Below, piece by piece: positions 62,739-64,000 of a stretch of 64,000 bases of DNA. How positions within the stretch are numbered: position 1 is the first letter of the stretch; each line of letters begins with the position of its first letter. The stretch spans positions 1 to 64,000 of the forward strand of contig CALLKK010000003.1 of assembly GCA_938008435.1 (NCBI GenBank). The letters are read 5' to 3'. Both the position numbers and the translations under genes were made by a program. The DNA comes from an uncultured Steroidobacter sp. Its GTDB lineage: Bacteria > Pseudomonadota > Gammaproteobacteria > Steroidobacterales > Steroidobacteraceae. The notes beneath the pieces were generated by a model. That model made no database searches and was not told the DNA's origin. It saw only the letters and a program-made list of their open reading frames with translations.

Positions 62739-62890
62739 GCATCCTCTTCATTCTCGTTCCGCTCAGTCTCGTGCTGGTGGTGTTCGGCGCCTGGGCCTTT
62801 TTCTGGGCGGTCGGCAACGGACAGTTCGACGACTTGGAAACCCCGGCGTGGGAGATCCTAGTCGAGGAGCGCGATAAGATCGAGAAGTGA
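62735..62890 (+). CDS. ccoS: cbb3 oxidase assembly protein CcoS
   Basis: This 51-residue protein has one membrane helix (LVPLSLVLVVFGAWAFFWAV) and the family tail GNGQFDDLETPAWEIL. CcoS is required for heme and copper insertion into CcoN. Its ATG overlaps the ccoI stop (ATGA), showing translational coupling. Confidence 0.95.
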   Translation: MSILFILVPLSLVLVVFGAWAFFWAVGNGQFDDLETPAWEILVEERDKIEK

Positions 62891-62958
62891 CGATCAGACG
62901 GCGGCGCACGTCGGTGCACGCTCATTGATTCCGTTCTCGTCGCGTCAGCTTCTTACGT

Positions 62959-63672
62959 GTGAGCGCAGCGCCCATGCACGAAACGCATGCCATCGGTTTG
63001 CTTGCCGCCCTGCTGGCCGGCCTGGCCGGCAATGCGCATTGCTTTGCGATGTGCGGCGGCATTGCGAGCGCACTCGGGTTGCATGCGCAACGGCAGGGCT
63101 CGACGTCGTTCGCGACGGCGGCGCTCTATCAAGCGGGCCGCCTGAGCGGCTATACGCTCGCGGGTGCGCTGTGCGGCTTCATCGGCTCGCAAGCCTCCGT
63201 GCTGCTCGATTTCATGAAGCTCGGCCCCATCCTGCGCACGCTGAGCGGCGTCTTGATCGTGTTGCTCGGCTTGCGACTGCTGTCGCGTTGGAATGCGCTG
63301 CAATGGCTCGAACAGCTCGGCGCCAAGCTCTGGGCGCGGCTACGCCCACTGGTGCAGCTCGCCGGCACGCGCACAGGCATCGCCAAACCGCTTACGCTCG
63401 GCCTCTTGTGGAGCTTGCTGCCGTGCGGGCTCGTCTACTCGATGTTGCTGTTCGCCGCGATGAGCGCGGATGTGCTGCGCGGCGCGCTCATCATGTTCGC
63501 ATTCGGCTGCGGCACGCTGCCGTCGATGCTCTCGATGAGCCTCGTCGGCGCACAGCTGCGAACGTATCTGACCCGCCCGAGCGTTCGCTATGCGAGCGGG
63601 GCGCTCATGCTTGCGTTCGGCGTGTGGATGATCGTCGCGGCAACGCAAATGGCGGGCGGGCACGTGCACTGA
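62959..63672 (+). CDS. TauE/SafE-like membrane protein of the cbb3 cluster
   Basis: This protein of about 237 residues has six hydrophobic helices and two conserved Cys motifs, GNAHCFAMCGGIAS near residues 24-37 and SLLPCGLVYSMLLF near 153-166. These mark the sulfite exporter/DsbD_2-like family often found after ccoS. The Cys and Met residues in the helices suggest copper or thiol chemistry, but the function is not settled. The start is GTG 62959, or ATG 62974; neither has a clear ribosome site. It probably ends the cbb3 transcript. Confidence 0.85.
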   Translation: MSAAPMHETHAIGLLAALLAGLAGNAHCFAMCGGIASALGLHAQRQGSTSFATAALYQAGRLSGYTLAGALCGFIGSQASVLLDFMKLGPILRTLSGVLIVLLGLRLLSRWNALQWLEQLGAKLWARLRPLVQLAGTRTGIAKPLTLGLLWSLLPCGLVYSMLLFAAMSADVLRGALIMFAFGCGTLPSMLSMSLVGAQLRTYLTRPSVRYASGALMLAFGVWMIVAATQMAGGHVH

Positions 63673-63687
63673 CACACGCCGCGTTCG

Positions 63688-64000
63688 CTAGCGGATGCGC
63701 CCCGGGCGCGTCACGATCGCGTCGACTTCGATCTCCGGCTTGCGATTGCGATCGAGATCGACCTCGCCGTGGATCTCGACGTCCTCGTTAAACGTAATGC
63801 GATCGCGCGGATAATCGTCGTCGATCTCGATTTCGATCTCGCCCGTTTCGTCCGAGAACAGGTAATGGTCGCCGCGCAGGTGGCGCACGATCCGCCCGCG
63901 CAGCACGACATCCTCGTCGTCCCTGGGCGCCGCCAGGATCTCCTTCACCGTCCAGATTCGTGCGGGCGCTGCAGCATGCGGATGCGTCGCAGAATCGTGC
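63688..64000 (-). CDS. BOF (YgiW/YdeI-type OB-fold) stress protein, partial at its N-terminus
   Basis: The visible 103 codons encode the bacterial OB-fold (BOF) domain: TVKEILAAPRDDEDVVLRGR, then VRHLRGDHYLFSDETGEIEI and EIDDDYPRDRITFNEDVEIH. The frame is open to the window edge (HDSATHPHAAAPARIW before the domain), and family members carry an N-terminal signal peptide, so the start lies outside. A GTG at 63948 should not be taken as the start. BOF proteins are periplasmic and help tolerance to peroxide, acid or cationic compounds. Confidence 0.9.
   Translation of the reverse strand, partial: HDSATHPHAAAPARIWTVKEILAAPRDDEDVVLRGRIVRHLRGDHYLFSDETGEIEIEIDDDYPRDRITFNEDVEIHGEVDLDRNRKPEIEVDAIVTRPGRIR

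Overview
The window is high-GC chromosomal DNA from a gammaproteobacterium, probably on the Xanthomonadales/Nevskiales/Steroidobacter side. I infer this from the gene set (slyX, purT, tex, a complete cbb3 oxidase set with ccoG-ccoI-ccoS) and the GC-rich coding style; no rRNA or other phylogenetic marker is present. I saw no tRNA, rRNA, CRISPR array, phage or conjugative module. The only recognisable mobile element is a partial IS3-family insertion sequence cut by the left edge.

Layout. 1-981: IS3-family element. 1.2-13.8 kb: mixed housekeeping and envelope genes (GFA-fold protein, arylamine N-acetyltransferase, PEBP protein, nhaA, DUF885 metallopeptidase lipoprotein, rhomboid protease, sodC, PAP2 phosphatase, slyX, a DUF4097-like secreted protein, and a large metzincin-like protease joined to an OmpA domain). 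13.8-23.9 kb: a hybrid PAS histidine kinase, a small EF-hand protein, galM, purT, tex and a hemerythrin protein. 24-29.8 kb: a GH9 glycosidase, a translationally coupled PH/PH/TPR membrane triad and a DUF418 protein. 29.9-38.6 kb: an ATP-dependent DNA ligase and carbohydrate genes (AGE epimerase, ROK kinase, flippase-like protein, GH8 lipoprotein, GMC dehydrogenase with its small subunit).

38.7-64 kb reads as a low-oxygen/energy island. It holds a tandem Usp protein, a diheme cytochrome c, a PAS hybrid kinase, a DksA/TraR-type factor, a FixJ-like response regulator with a kinase lacking a sensor domain, phosphoketolase, an acetate kinase fused to a PduL-type phosphotransacylase, transaldolase, a SulP transporter, a cytochrome c lipoprotein, a beta-CASP MBL protein, and then the cbb3 oxidase operon with its maturation genes. 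Phosphoketolase would make acetyl-phosphate, which the fused enzyme could turn either into acetate plus ATP or into acetyl-CoA, while the cbb3 oxidase handles trace oxygen.

Two structures stand out besides the genes. First, a family of composite intergenic repeats built of 7-bp tandem units occurs at seven sites, mostly where two genes converge; one copy supplies the stop codon of the large kinase. Second, the place where ccoH should lie (between ccoG and ccoI) holds a terminator-like hairpin inside an 87-codon ORF that does not look like CcoH, yet keeps ATGA overlaps with both neighbours.
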